Source: Pogostemon cablin (lineage: Eukaryota > Streptophyta > Magnoliopsida > Lamiales > Lamiaceae). Taken from it: 64,000 nucleotides of DNA. How positions within the stretch are numbered: the first letter of the stretch is position 1; each line of letters opens with the position of its first letter. Of the stretch, positions 42,020 through 54,200 are shown in pieces. Where the stretch lies: NCBI GenBank assembly GCA_023678885.1, contig CM042955.1, positions 16,131,835 to 16,195,834 on the forward strand, read 5' to 3'. The position numbers and the translations under genes were made by a program. The notes beneath the pieces are model-generated. The model saw nothing but the letters and a program-made list of their open reading frames with translations. It was not told where the DNA came from and did not search any database.

Positions 42020-42700
42020 TACTTACTGAACATCAGTGTGCATCGTGTGAAGCAAATTAAAAAAAAATATGATTAAGTATTTATATGTATATACATCACT
42101 GTGCACTCATTTGAGATAAATAATTTTTTGGGAGAAAAAAATGAATAAACTATTTATATGAATATACATCAGTGTACAGGTGAGATAAATAATTGTCGAA
42201 AATAGAACCATTTAATACAACCTTAATTTGTACACACTTGTGCATAATGTACTTAATCAATCTGAATTTTGATTAATTAATCGGAAACTTGTCACAAAAT
42301 GAAAAATGAAGTCACAATTAGAAGAACGATTAAGAATCTGTACATTTGCGTACATTTAGAGAGAGAAATAATAGAAAGTGACCGCATTGAAAATTAGTAA
42401 AATATTTTTTTCCTAAATTATTTCTTTCAAAATCTGTACATCAGCGTCCATTTAAGAAAGTGACCGGAGAGATAATTAAATAAACGATTTCCTAACTTAT
42501 TTCTTTCAAAATATGTACATCAACGTGCATTTAGAGAGATGAATAAAAGAAAGTGACCGCAGAGAGAATTAAAAAAATGATTTTTTCCTAAATTCCCTCT
42601 ACTAAAATCTCGAGTGATAAGTATAATAATAGTGTACATTCGTGTATAATAATAGTGTACATCGATATTTAACGAAATTATTATTCTGTATAAACGTTGA
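42020..42700. repeat. Local repeat array around a TGTACATCAGTGTGCATT motif
   Basis: Three tandem units start at 42335, 42431 and 42511 (spacings 96 and 80). Each reads AATCTGTACAT(T/C)(T/A)GCGT or close, then CATTTA...GAAAGTGACCG, then a TTTCCTAA(A/C)TTATTTCTTTC tail. Upstream, near 42025-42200, two further units pair (T)ATACATCA(C/G)TGTGCA with GAGATAAATAATT. Downstream, 42630-42665 has two AATAGTGTACAT copies. No target duplication or coding capacity. Confidence 0.65.
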
Positions 42701-44200
42701 ATATTAAACGTTGTGAACAAGAATAATATTGGGAGAAAAAAAATCGTTATGTATATCGTAGTAATTATATTAAATTAATGTATTTATTAATAATTAAGTT
42801 GTAAATACACGTACCTATAATTAATAAACCCTGAAATGAAGTACTTATAAATGAAAATATTAGCGTAGCATATCAACTACTCCCCATCTCTTAATTTCAT
42901 AATAACTAAACAAAGTTTTCATTAATATTTTGTTCCAAAATTTGGTTATCATGTGAAAATTTGGTCCAATTGAAAAGATAAATATGGGTGCGTATGATCC
43001 ATTTCTATCTCATAATTTCTTATATTACTCCCTTCGTTTCATTAACATTTACATTTTTTTTGTTTTTCGCTTTAATTTGAATTGAATAAATTGATAATAA
43101 ATTTTATAATATAGTATTATAAAATGTTTAAGATTTTTTTTTTTTAACTTTTTGTGTAGGAACTCACTCACTTACCCAAAAAAAAATGTATGTAATATAT
43201 ATATATATTGGATAAATTAAAATACTAACAAAATATATATACACAATCTGAAAAAAGATTGATACTCAGCTGTATTTTATCTGCAGGAAAGAGAGAAGGC
43301 TGTGTGAATGGAGGGGCAAGCAAGTTGTACCAGAGCTTTCATGGCAGGCCTCAATGAAGAACGATGATCACTTATTGAATATTAAAAAATTTATTGTTTC
43401 TGTCTAGTTACATTTTTTTTTTCTTAGCAATTGGACAGGATTTACTAAACCTGTGGTTGAAGTTTTCTAAACTAATTAAGGTAGTGTCTTTTTTCTCAAG
43501 TACAGTACTAATTCATAATTAAAATAGAAGTTGGACTAGTTTTTTTTTTCAAAAATTACATTTTTCTCCCTCCATACAATTATAAGGTAATAGTTCTTTT
43601 TTACGAGGATTTTGAGAAGTTTTTATTATTTTATATGTAGTGAAATCATATTATTTGTATGTGTGGTTTTAGAAAAACGAAAATAAATTATTTTAAAGCA
43701 AACGACGAAGATGATGAAATTAATACAGAGTATTTCAATTTATTCGTCAGCATTTAAACATGTGTAATCTGACTAGTGGCTCAATTTACCAATATTAATT
43801 AAGTTGATACTCTTTTTACTTTTAAAATATTTAAATTAATTCATAATTAAAATAAAATTAATGATATTTTCCTATCATTTAGCCCCATTTTATTGCTAGT
43901 ACTCCCTATATTTTTGCACACATTTTATTTATTTTTAGCCTTCTTAATTTTTTTTATGTTCCATAGGTTATATTTATTTTTTATACTTTAATCATAAATC
44001 TTAATAATTTTATTTTATTTTATATATTTTATTAATCATTCCCAACTTTTATTTATTTATTTTTTTTTAAATTACCAACTTACATTAGAATAAATTAGAA
44101 GTGCCCTTTTATAAATTTTTTCCCCCCTTTAATTAGCTAGAAGTTGGTAATGAATTATTATAAAATAAATAAAAAGTTGAAAATGGTTACTTATTTGCGT
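42701..44200. other. Intergenic, no gene seen
   Basis: AT-rich sequence with isolated Stowaway-like ends near 43028 (CTCCCTTCGTTTC) and 43567. A possible splice acceptor TATCTGCAG at 43285 was considered for MSI1 but not supported. Confidence 0.5.
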
Positions 44201-44206
44201 CACGTG
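44201..44206. promoter_or_regulatory. G-box (CACGTG) upstream of the DUF1644 gene
   Basis: GCGTCACGTGCCACGG contains a palindromic CACGTG core. GTCACGTGCC is also close to the ABA-response element. It lies about 320 bp upstream of the leader splice donor of the DUF1644 gene. Confidence 0.5.
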
Positions 44207-44517
44207 CCACGGCAGAACCAACGATTTATTTCTACGCAAATTAAAAACACCCAAACACAGCCTTCCACTCTAGAACTAAATATTTTTGCCCTTTTCTCAA
44301 TTTCCAAAAAAAAAAAATAATAATAAATAAAATTATTTTTGCTAATTCACAGTTTTCAGCAGTAGTGGAAATTTTAGAAATGCCCGCGCTCTGATTTCTC
44401 CTCGATCTGTCCGTAGCCACTTTAATCTACTCAAATTCCCCTTTTTCCAAGCCCTACAATTCTTTCTTTCTCAGATATTTCTCACTCGCCGAATTTCGTA
44501 TTCAGGAAAATTCACCG

Positions 44518-46213
44518 GTAAGTGCAAACATTTCTCCATAATTTAATAATTTTTTCGATTTTCAGTCTGATTTCTAGGAATAAAGGAATCTCAGATGATA
44601 ATTTATGGTTATAGGCGACGAGGGGCATGTGCTTTGGTGCCTTTATGATTAACTGATTTATTATTTTTTATTACGGGTTCGGGCTTTTTCATTTTTGTGT
44701 TCGTATATAAAATTGTTTAATAATTATTTTATGGGTATTCGAAATTTTGATCTTTTTAGTTGAGCTTCCGTGAATTTGAGCAATACTTTATTCAACATCC
44801 TTATCTGTTTCCTCGCGTGATTCCTCGCTTGTGTCACGTTGTTTCGTGTTCTGGATGTCTTCTTAACATGTTATCCGAATCTCTCTTCCATAAAATACGA
44901 TTATTTGTGATGTATGTATGTATATGCGCATCTGAATCTTGATTGGCGTATTGATACTTTACATTCTAAAGGTTGAATTTTGTTTTTTTGCTCATAAATA
45001 AATACACTAGAGGTGCATTTTGGTGTCCGCAATAATTCTTCAACTGCGATCCAGATTTGCTTTGCGTATTACGAGGTGGGTTTTGTTCTTTCGATGTGAG
45101 TGATTTCTGAATCAGAAATTTACGCAATTCTGCTACTTGTTCCTTGATCTGGGTCAGAAATGTAAAATTATGTTGGGAATACTCTTAAGTCAGTTAGGGG
45201 CTCTGTTTGTTGGTAGAAATGTAATTCTTCTTTAGGTGATTTGTTTCTTATGCTTCTGCTGATTTTCTTGGTAATACTCTTTTGGAGCTTAAAGACATTT
45301 AACCATTATGGTTTTAAACTCATAGTTCTATTTGAAAATTCAGTTGTAGCTGATGGTGGTAATGCCATTCATTCTTCCTTTTAATGCAATTTCAATGTTT
45401 TGCTTATCTTTTATGGGATTTTGAAATTTTGGTTGAGTACTCATGCAGAATGCTTATCAATTTGGTGCAGGCCCTATCAATTCGCAATCTCCTCTGTGAT
45501 TGATTGCCTAAATTTTTTTATTATTAAATTGTGATCATAAGCCAATGCTTTCTGCTTTTCATTTAAGTTGTGGTTGTGATCGTTGCCCCCTCAATATCTT
45601 TTAGAGAGAGAGATGGGGAAGTGGAGACTGGAGAGGAATTATTTGCCAATGTGACTAGGGAGTCTTTATATGCAGTATTAGAAGTTATTATTTGATGCAG
45701 AATTATGCAAGTCAAGAGGTATTTTGAGCATGATAGTAATGGTTATATATCTGTTGAACTTCAGTTTTTTCTGGGCCTTGACTGGTGGCCATCATTGACT
45801 GTGATTATGTTTTTTTTTTTGATATCGTTGTGTTGTTTTCTCCATCATGTTGCGTATGTATCAAAAATTTCTCCATAATTTCTTTAGATCTTAACATTTC
45901 ACTTGGCTAATCCTCGGATACTCTCAATGGTTGTTGGAAAATAATAACACAGCTTAATACTGCAAGGAATTAAAAGAAAACATGACACAGATTTTTTGTT
46001 TCACGATCTTCTGGCATTATTTTCTTTCCAATAAGGTCCATGTTTTTGGATATTATTTTATTCCATGTGAAGTAACTTCATTTTTAGTAAACAGAAAGAA
46101 TCACAACTGTAGAGATGTAATCTTTAAGCATATCTACACCATTTATTTAGATTGAATTGGTGAACTGTTATATTTGTATAAATTATTTGCTTTATTGTTG
46201 ATTTTGCACTCAG
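44518..46213 (+). other. Leader (5' UTR) intron of the DUF1644 gene
   Basis: CACCG|GTAAGTG at 44517/44518 is a strong donor and TTGATTTTGCACTCAG at 46213 a good acceptor; the ATG follows 58 bases later. The presumed first exon (about 44390-44517) is pyrimidine-rich and uncoded. A long leader intron before an intronless CDS is common in plant genes. Inferred without cDNA. Confidence 0.65.
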
Positions 46214-46270
46214 AATTGGAATTGAATATCGTTGCTAAGATTTCCACTTTAATGTTCATGTCAATAAGAA

Positions 46271-47383
46271 ATGGCAAAAGGCACAAGGGGCAGGCGCGGG
46301 ATTGCTTCACGACAGTGTAGGCCATCACCATACCCTCTGCCATCCTACAATGAGAAGGGGAGCATTCAGCAAACCATCTGCTCCAAGGTAATCAAGAAAG
46401 ACTGGGAAGATGCTACATGCTCTGTCTGCATGGAGTGTCCCCATAATGCTGTTCTACTCTTGTGTTCCTCACATGAGAAAGGTTGCCGTCCCTATATGTG
46501 TGGTACAAGCTTTCGCTATTCAAATTGCCTTGACCAATACAAGAAGGCCTACACAAAAGCGATATCATCTCAACGTCGTCCAGTTCACGATTCTCTCGAT
46601 GCTCAAGTTATCGATCCATTTCCTGGTCAGGCTGTGGAGAAGTTTGAGGCTACGGAGCTCACCTGCCCTCTCTGTAGGGGTCAGGTGAAGGGCTGGACTG
46701 TTGTGGAGCCTGCACGAGAGCACCTCAATGCTACGAAGCGGAGTTGCATGCAGGATAACTGTTCATTTGTTGGAACTTACAAAGAGCTGCGGAAGCATGT
46801 GAAGACGGTGCACCCTTCCGCCAAGCCACGTGAAGTGGACCCCTCTCTAGAACAGAAGTGGAGAAGGCTGGAGCATGATCGAGAGAGGGAAGATGTAATA
46901 AGTACCATAAGATCATCAATGCCAGGGGCAGTGTTTTTTGGTGACTATGTGATAGAAGGAAGCCATTATGATTTTGATTCCGATGAGGAGGAGGGCTCCG
47001 ATGTGGATGCCATGGAGCGAAACGATGGCATGGAAGTGGGAATTGATCGGAATTTGATGTCCGTTTTTCTCTTTCTGCAGGCGTTTGGCTCTGCAGGAAA
47101 TGTTGGACCCAATAGGGGTATGAGAAGGCATGACAGAGACTCCAACAGCGCACTGGATAGGGGTGCTATGAGATTGCATCGTGACAGCTCAATGGACGGC
47201 TCGGATTTCTCCAATCAAGATAGCGGAGATGATGATGGTGATGGTGATGGTGATGATGATACTGAACTTGATGGGAACAATGGCACGTCGCTGGCTGACA
47301 GGCTACGCCGTCAAGGAAGGGTCATTTTGGGGCGTTCTGGGAGGAGGAGAAGGCTTAGAGATTCGAATGGGGGGAGCAGATAG
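46271..47383 (+). CDS. DUF1644 family zinc-finger-like protein
   Basis: 370-residue plant protein of the DUF1644 family, in a single uninterrupted coding exon. The cysteine-rich core runs from about residue 50 to 190: CSVCMECPHNAVLLLC (50-65), GCRPYMC (71-77), FRYSNCLDQY, then TCPLCRGQVKGW (131-142), and a C2H2-like CMQDNCSFVGTYKELRKHV plus H181. A partly RING-like zinc-binding fold is plausible. After that come an acidic stretch (DSDEEEGSDVDAMER), a second acidic run rich in D and G, and a basic arginine-rich tail (GRSGRRRRLR). Rice members are induced by ABA, salt and drought and are linked to stress granules in published work; the function here is inferred from that. The codon run GATGATGATGGTGATGG (47227 onward) is a short in-frame repeat. 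The gene is tail to tail with separase. Confidence 0.92.
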   Translation: MAKGTRGRRGIASRQCRPSPYPLPSYNEKGSIQQTICSKVIKKDWEDATCSVCMECPHNAVLLLCSSHEKGCRPYMCGTSFRYSNCLDQYKKAYTKAISSQRRPVHDSLDAQVIDPFPGQAVEKFEATELTCPLCRGQVKGWTVVEPAREHLNATKRSCMQDNCSFVGTYKELRKHVKTVHPSAKPREVDPSLEQKWRRLEHDREREDVISTIRSSMPGAVFFGDYVIEGSHYDFDSDEEEGSDVDAMERNDGMEVGIDRNLMSVFLFLQAFGSAGNVGPNRGMRRHDRDSNSALDRGAMRLHRDSSMDGSDFSNQDSGDDDGDGDGDDDTELDGNNGTSLADRLRRQGRVILGRSGRRRRLRDSNGGSR

Positions 47384-48222
47384 CTGGTTATGGAGTTCAA
47401 TACTTTGTTGTCTCCAGCATAAAAATTTCATGACTAGGAAATATTTAGCTGTAACATTTTAACATTTGCATGCACACGTCATTTCTCCCGTTAATTCTTG
47501 AGCTTTATGGTGCTATTACAGGATTGCTCAAGAATTGGAAGATCAAAAGAAAAATAAAAAAAAAGGCTTGATTGATGTAATTTATTTGTAATTTCTGATT
47601 ATTTTCTCTGATGGTGTTGAACAATGACACTCTTGTAACTTCACATGAAGAATAATAATGTCAGTCCGACATATCAACTTCATTTTTTAAATTCATCATT
47701 GTTATCTCTTGGGCAAAGATTTAGCTGCTTCTATAATATAGAGTACTACTAACATACTCTTCGCATGCAGAGAGCCGTGAGCCGAGAGTCCTTTGCGTGA
47801 GCCGAGAATCCTTTGCTTTTTGTACGTGAATTAAAAATATTATTATTTAAATCAGTAGTTGTATGCTTGTATCAGTGGGCATATGAGTTGGGTAGTAGAC
47901 GGAGGTACTAAATATGTTTGTAGTTGGTAGCAGATTAATAAATATATAGACCAAATAGTACAAATACAATCTCTTAATTCAACTGTTATCGACTTTCTCA
48001 AATGTATATGATGTGAGATCAATCTCTTAATTCAACTGTTATCGACTTTCTCAAATGTATATGATGTGAGATCAATCGTAAAGCCATTTATTGAAATTCA
48101 ATAGCGACCTATTGTCAAAATAGAAGAAAAAGAACTCCATTCTGTGTATTAAATATGACTCATGCATCCAAATACATTACCCCCATAGAAAAAATTAATT
48201 CTAATAAGCCAAAATAAATATG
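47384..48222. other. Tail-to-tail intergenic region
   Basis: 3' flanks of the DUF1644 gene (plus) and separase (minus). An AATAATAATG run near 47651 could serve in polyadenylation. It contains the 53-bp tandem repeat listed next. Confidence 0.55.
47967..48072. repeat. Perfect 53-bp tandem duplication
   Basis: Two adjacent copies starting at 47967 and 48020, each beginning CAATCTCTTAATTCAACTGT and ending ATATGATGTGAGAT. No difference between copies was seen by eye, so the duplication is recent or is an assembly artefact. Confidence 0.9.
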
Positions 48223-51200
48223 CTATACATTTTTTCTTTTCATAATCCCTGTGGGAACACCATAACAAACTGGTGCTGCCCCAATGAGAAAGCCAAGAGT
48301 ACAAGCATCTCGAGCTTGCCCCATAAATGAACCGATTCTCCGTCCATGATTACATTTAGAGTTGTTTAAAGGCACTTTACATAGAGCACACTCAGCTAAT
48401 CTCTCTCTCAGCCATGCATTTAGCATCGCCTTCCCAAACCTATCGATGTCTTTGTCCGTTACTTCCCAAAGATTAGCAACTATAATAGGGGAACCGGCTA
48501 ATATATACGAGAGGGGAGCTCCTTGAGGCATATAGCATCCTTTCAAATATAGAGAACCACTGCTGCATCCTAGAAGCAGTGTAGCTGCACAACCATCCAA
48601 TTTCTGAATCTCATGCGTGGGGATATATTGAGTACCTGAATGCACGTACGAGAATTAACTCAGTTCAAATACAGCATTATGGTTTGCTAGTCTCAGAAAT
48701 TGCAGAAAAGCTCCCTGAGGATGATGAAAATCTGAAACATACCACTTCCATGACCAAAATATATGAACAGATCATGGTTTCTCAAGGCTAGGGTGAGTTC
48801 CTCAACTGACGGCACAGTTCCAACCTTTCCCTGTACAAGTTTGAACTCATTTGAGAATCCTCTATGCATGTGAAAAAAGTGAGGACAGAGGAACTCGTAA
48901 ATTGCTCCCACTGGATTTATTCTAAACCTGGCATGTAAAAGCAAAGATTACCTCTATATCTTGATCTTTAAACCAGTTCTCAAATTCCATTTGTGTTCTG
49001 CTAAGATCACCATCTGGATTCAACAAATAATACGAATCCAGGGGATCTATAAATGGAAAGATGGGAACACTTGTCTCGAATTGTTCTTGGTTTTGGCAGC
49101 GGCTGTGAAGTGTAGCAAAAATGCTAGCAATAGACGGCATTCGATAAACCTCTTGATTCCTCAGTATTGGCAGATTCTCCCATGGAAGCATCTGCAGAGA
49201 GACACACTATAATTAAGCTTTTAAGAATGGAAACATTACCTAAGGAATGAGGCACAAGAATTTTAATTACGCTAAACAATCCAATAAGCAGAAGACAAGC
49301 ACAGACGTTAAATAAGCTTGCAATGAAAGATGAAGATAAATCATCTAATACAAGCCACTCGATATGAATGGCTATCATCTTAATGACATTCTATATTTTA
49401 TACAGAGTACAATGTGGATAGTTAATCAGAAAGCTGGAAACAAAGACATACCTGCACATTAAAATCCAAAACCAATATGATAGGTTTTGTGGCTACAAAT
49501 TCAACCTGGTCAGAATCATCAGACATATTGAGCTTTGTTTTGAACAACTGCATCATATTTTCAAGGTCCCCAGGTGATTTAGGTGCTGCCTTTGACCTCT
49601 GACCAATATAGCATTTTTTGTTTGCAATAAACTGCAAAAGGTGATCCACATCCTTCGAAAGGCTCTCCTGTACTGAGCAGAGATAGGTGCAATCTGGCCA
49701 TTTGCCCAGAAGCAAATATTTCCAAGTACCCAGCCACAAATCTTCCATATCCCTGGTGATTAGACTTGAAAGTAAGATTTTCTATAGAAAATAAATGCTG
49801 GGGTTTGGAGAGCTAGGAAACCACTACATTTAACTTAAGTGGTTACACAGCATGAATTTTCTAAGAAAAAATATGCTGGGGAAAACAAGGAAGCCATTGC
49901 CCAGCCCAAGTAAATATAGAAGTTTCATGCCAGCCACCCTTGAACAGACATGAGGTGTATGGATGTGAAAACTTACTGCAAAAATTTGCTGAGGCATTCA
50001 TCAAGTCTTCTCCTCTGTGTCCACCATAATGATGTGTTGTCTCTAACGTTCTCCAAAAAATAATCTGAAGTTGAATAGTAATTTCCTTCCAATACATGCC
50101 TAAACACAGGGGCTATGTCATCAATCACAGAGGAAACCCAAGGACACTGCCACTGCTTAACCAAATCCTTGCAGTTGTAGATAAGTGATCCAGCTTTATC
50201 ATCTGAAGCTAAGGTAATGAAAACATTAAATTTAACACAAGAGCTATGGGGTTCACAGGAGACTTCATGCTAGCGTTATCTTCTTACTAAAATACCTTCC
50301 AAAATATCATGCACAGGCAGAACTATTACATGCTGATCATCTGAACTCAAATGGGATATCACAATCCACACTCGAACTTTTTGAGAACAATGCAAGAGTT
50401 TTCTAAGCAAACCAGCATCAGCACCTGAAACCAAGCTAATGCATATGACTGGACTTGACGGCAGATCCTGAAAGAAATTCAGAACAAATTCTTCGAGATC
50501 CTCAGGAGAATCAGGAGCAGGCCTGGAACAAAAGGAAGGAGGTTAAAGAGGAAAAATATTTAAATTAACAGAGGCAACTATTTTCATTTTAAATTAACAA
50601 AGACAAACCTTAGAAAACTAGGTATTTCGAGAATATCCGAAACTGAGTTTGGAAGAGGGGAATCCTGGATAAGTATCATTATAAATGAAGTGTTACACAG
50701 AAAGGTATGTCAATCAAATTAAAAGAATGCAATTTTGAAATCATATTTCAGACTCAATCAAATAAAAACCCTAAATGCAAGAAAACCCTGAAGCAGTGAA
50801 GCCATTAGTTGCGCCATGACCAATAAATCCCTTCTATGATTTGAGGGTTCATATGAGCTGGCATTGCAACTATCAACATTTGCAGGTTGTTAATATAACA
50901 ATTCACAGACTTGACCTCCTTGAGTTACTGTCCTAAACAAGCCAAAATATATCACAAGCCCCCATTCAATGCAGAGACACAGACTCCCAAGTACTAAAAA
51001 ACTGAACTATATTTTGTGAATGTATGTTAAGGGAAAATGATCGTGCTATATCTTATTATGCTGCCAAATAGGAAAAGTATAATTGAACAAGATTTATCAT
51101 GAAGTCAACCTTAAAGTGGAGATAAAAGAAAATAGTAATGGTGTATGGTCTACTCTTTGAAGTATGTAACCACTCCTCTTTAACACTCATGGAAATGCAC

Positions 51201-54200
51201 TTTGCAACTTTGAAGCAGTTAAATCAGCTGATCGACTCTACTCAAAACGCTAAAGTGCAAAATAGTAATAATATGCTAAATGTTTTATGCCAGAAACATA
51301 CTCCACAACTCGACAAGCAGTAAGTATTGGCAGCCAGATAAATTTTGAAATCGCACCTTAGAATCTGAAGCAATTTCACTTTGTCTTTTCTGCAGAATAC
51401 CAGACAAAATTTGTTGATTCACCTGAGTGCCGAGGGAAGCTTGATGATAGAAGGAAGCCAAACGACTTTCAAAACCTTCCTCATTTGGAGGTAAGGAAAA
51501 TTGGTTCAAAGAAGTAGAAAGTACATATATCACTGAAAGCAACCTGGAGATCTGTTGAATCATCATAATTGGTCTGGGTCAGTTACCATCAATCATTTCA
51601 CCAGAAAAATGAGGAAATAGTTTTACAGCTAAATTCCATGCAATACATACAAGTCTCAATGGATAAGATAGCATTTTCAGTGCCATTTGACAACAATTTA
51701 ATCAGGAAAATTGTGCGCTGGATCTGATTCAGAAACTAGAATCTCTCATCCATAGAAAAAGTTAGGCTTTATTTTGGCCTTCCTAAATCATAATAAGCTC
51801 TGTATTGAGTACCAGTGTTTTGGCATGCAAGAATTAGCAAGGGAATGAGGCTGACAAAACTCCAAGTTGCAGTAAGGTTGACAGGAGCATTTTATGTCAA
51901 TTTTATAAAAATGAAGATAACTATCGAAGTGCGTACCATCAGGGGGAAAAAAAGCAATAAAGGAGTTCTCAATCTCAATAATCTGAAATTTAAAGTAATA
52001 TTCTAGAAGTTCTGCTCTTTTCTTGAATTTTAAACTCTTCAAGAAATACACTAGCCTTAGACTGTTTATCAATGATGTTTGTGAAATCAAGTTAGATTTT
52101 TTCATGGTTGATACAGAACTTGCATAGCAATTGTTTGGAACTATGACAGAAAATTGGTTCACCCATTCCACTGCTCCAGATAGCATAAAACATCCATCAA
52201 GGTTAAGATCCGCCCTTCTAGTGGGAAAATCCGAGTCCTTAGCAGGACCTTGTTAGGTAATCATGCTTTTAAATATAGTAAAATCAGGTGCCCATGGCAC
52301 AAAAGTTGTGGATATTTTAAGGATTTCATCGTTCTCTTCATCAGCTTACCAAAGTCACATGCTAATTAAAGGACAAATTCAGCATTATTTATCAGTCTCA
52401 CCAGATTACCATACATACAGGACACTAGTGGTGTGATATAATGACATTTCTCTAATAAATTACAAATTAATATGGAAAAGGAATGTTTACCTTTTGGAAA
52501 AGTAAAGGAACATCTCGAGAAAGTGTGAAGGACTGCTTCAGCAAGGAAACAATTTTTACTGTCCCTATGCGAGAAAGCTCACAACAAATGTTACTGCAGG
52601 GCAAGAGCATGGAAAGATAGTCAAAGCAGAGGAAAAGAAAATTTGAACAAAAACTGATCACATGTCAAAGAAAAGACACAATGACACACATCAGCCGTCA
52701 TCTGAGTTTGGTCAGAAGCATTTTCCAAGAGTTAAACTGTTATGATACCCCACATCAGTTCCACACGAAATTGTGGAAGGGCATATAAGTGGGGTCAACC
52801 CTTCACCTTCAGCAATGGTTTTGGGTGAAGTTAGGGCTCCCTAGCTTATGTGCCTAACATTAACTGAGGTGGCAGTAACAGGGTATACAATATAATGCGG
52901 ATAAATCAGTTATCAGACTCAGAGCCATTATTGTAGAAATTTGAAGACAGCTGTATAAGAAATTTATAATCTCCTTCTACAACCGTAGAAGTGGAAAATG
53001 AGAATAGCAGTTATACCTGGTACGCTGGTGAGAGTTCATTACAGAGAACCAGCAAATATAATAAAGGAGTGCTGCACGTTCAACTGCCAATACATTTCCA
53101 GGAAACTGATTCCCGATTGTCTCAATTAGAAAAACAAGGGAATCTGAAGAGTGCTTCAAACAATCTGAATTTCTGCTGCAAAAAACTGATATACTTTGCA
53201 ATAGAATTTCATGTGCTTCATGAACATGGCCACTGGTGCCAGAAAGTTTGCCTGCACAATACATTAGGTCAAAAAAATATGGGAAATAGTACTCAAGTGT
53301 ATGAACATTGAAGCAAACCTCCACAAAAATGAAGTATTTTATAAGGAAATTCAAATCAATCAAATAATGCAGTAATAAAAATTTAGTGTGTTGAATTGAT
53401 ATAGCATGTATAATTACATATATGAAAAAAAAGAAAAAAAATATGTAAAGCAAGTATATGCAGAAGTCAGAAAATAAAACAGCAGCAGTCACAGTCCAAT
53501 TGCTCTCAATCAAGACTATAACTAAGCATATTGATCAAGTTAACAATTAAGATGCAAAAAGCAACCATGTCCATGTGTCTATTTATGGTTGAAGGGTTAA
53601 CTCTAATGCACTCAGTATTGGACGTATATATACATGGTTTCTACTAAAATACTCCCTCCGTACGCCTTAAAGGGGTACATTTACTTTTTGCACGTAGATT
53701 AAGGAGTATTATTATGTGTAGTGGGTAGTTGTATTAGTGGGTGTGTGGGGCCTATATTTTAATTGTATTACTGGGTGTGTGTGGGTTCCATGTGTGTAAA
53801 AAGGGAAATAAGACCCTAGGGGCAGACACCAAAAATGGAAAAATGAGACTCCTTGGGGCAGACGGAGGGAGTATATTCTTGGCACTCTATACATAACATG
53901 TATATTTCTTTTGCAAGGGAGGAAACTTTGAAAGGACTTTGAAAACTTACTATGTGTCTGAATTCTCACATGCACAATGGTAGGCTTTACTATTTAAATT
54001 CCAGTTCATCCACAACACTAAAAATTTAAAAAAAAAATTAAAAAGAAAGAAAGAACGAAAGAAAACATAATGTAAAAGTTGATTCTACCTTATGAAATTG
54101 ACAAGAAGTTTTAACTACTGCAGGGTTAGCATTTAAATCTAATAAACTTATTTATGTGGAAATATTCTTTGCCAAATTATCAAAAAATATTTTTAATTAA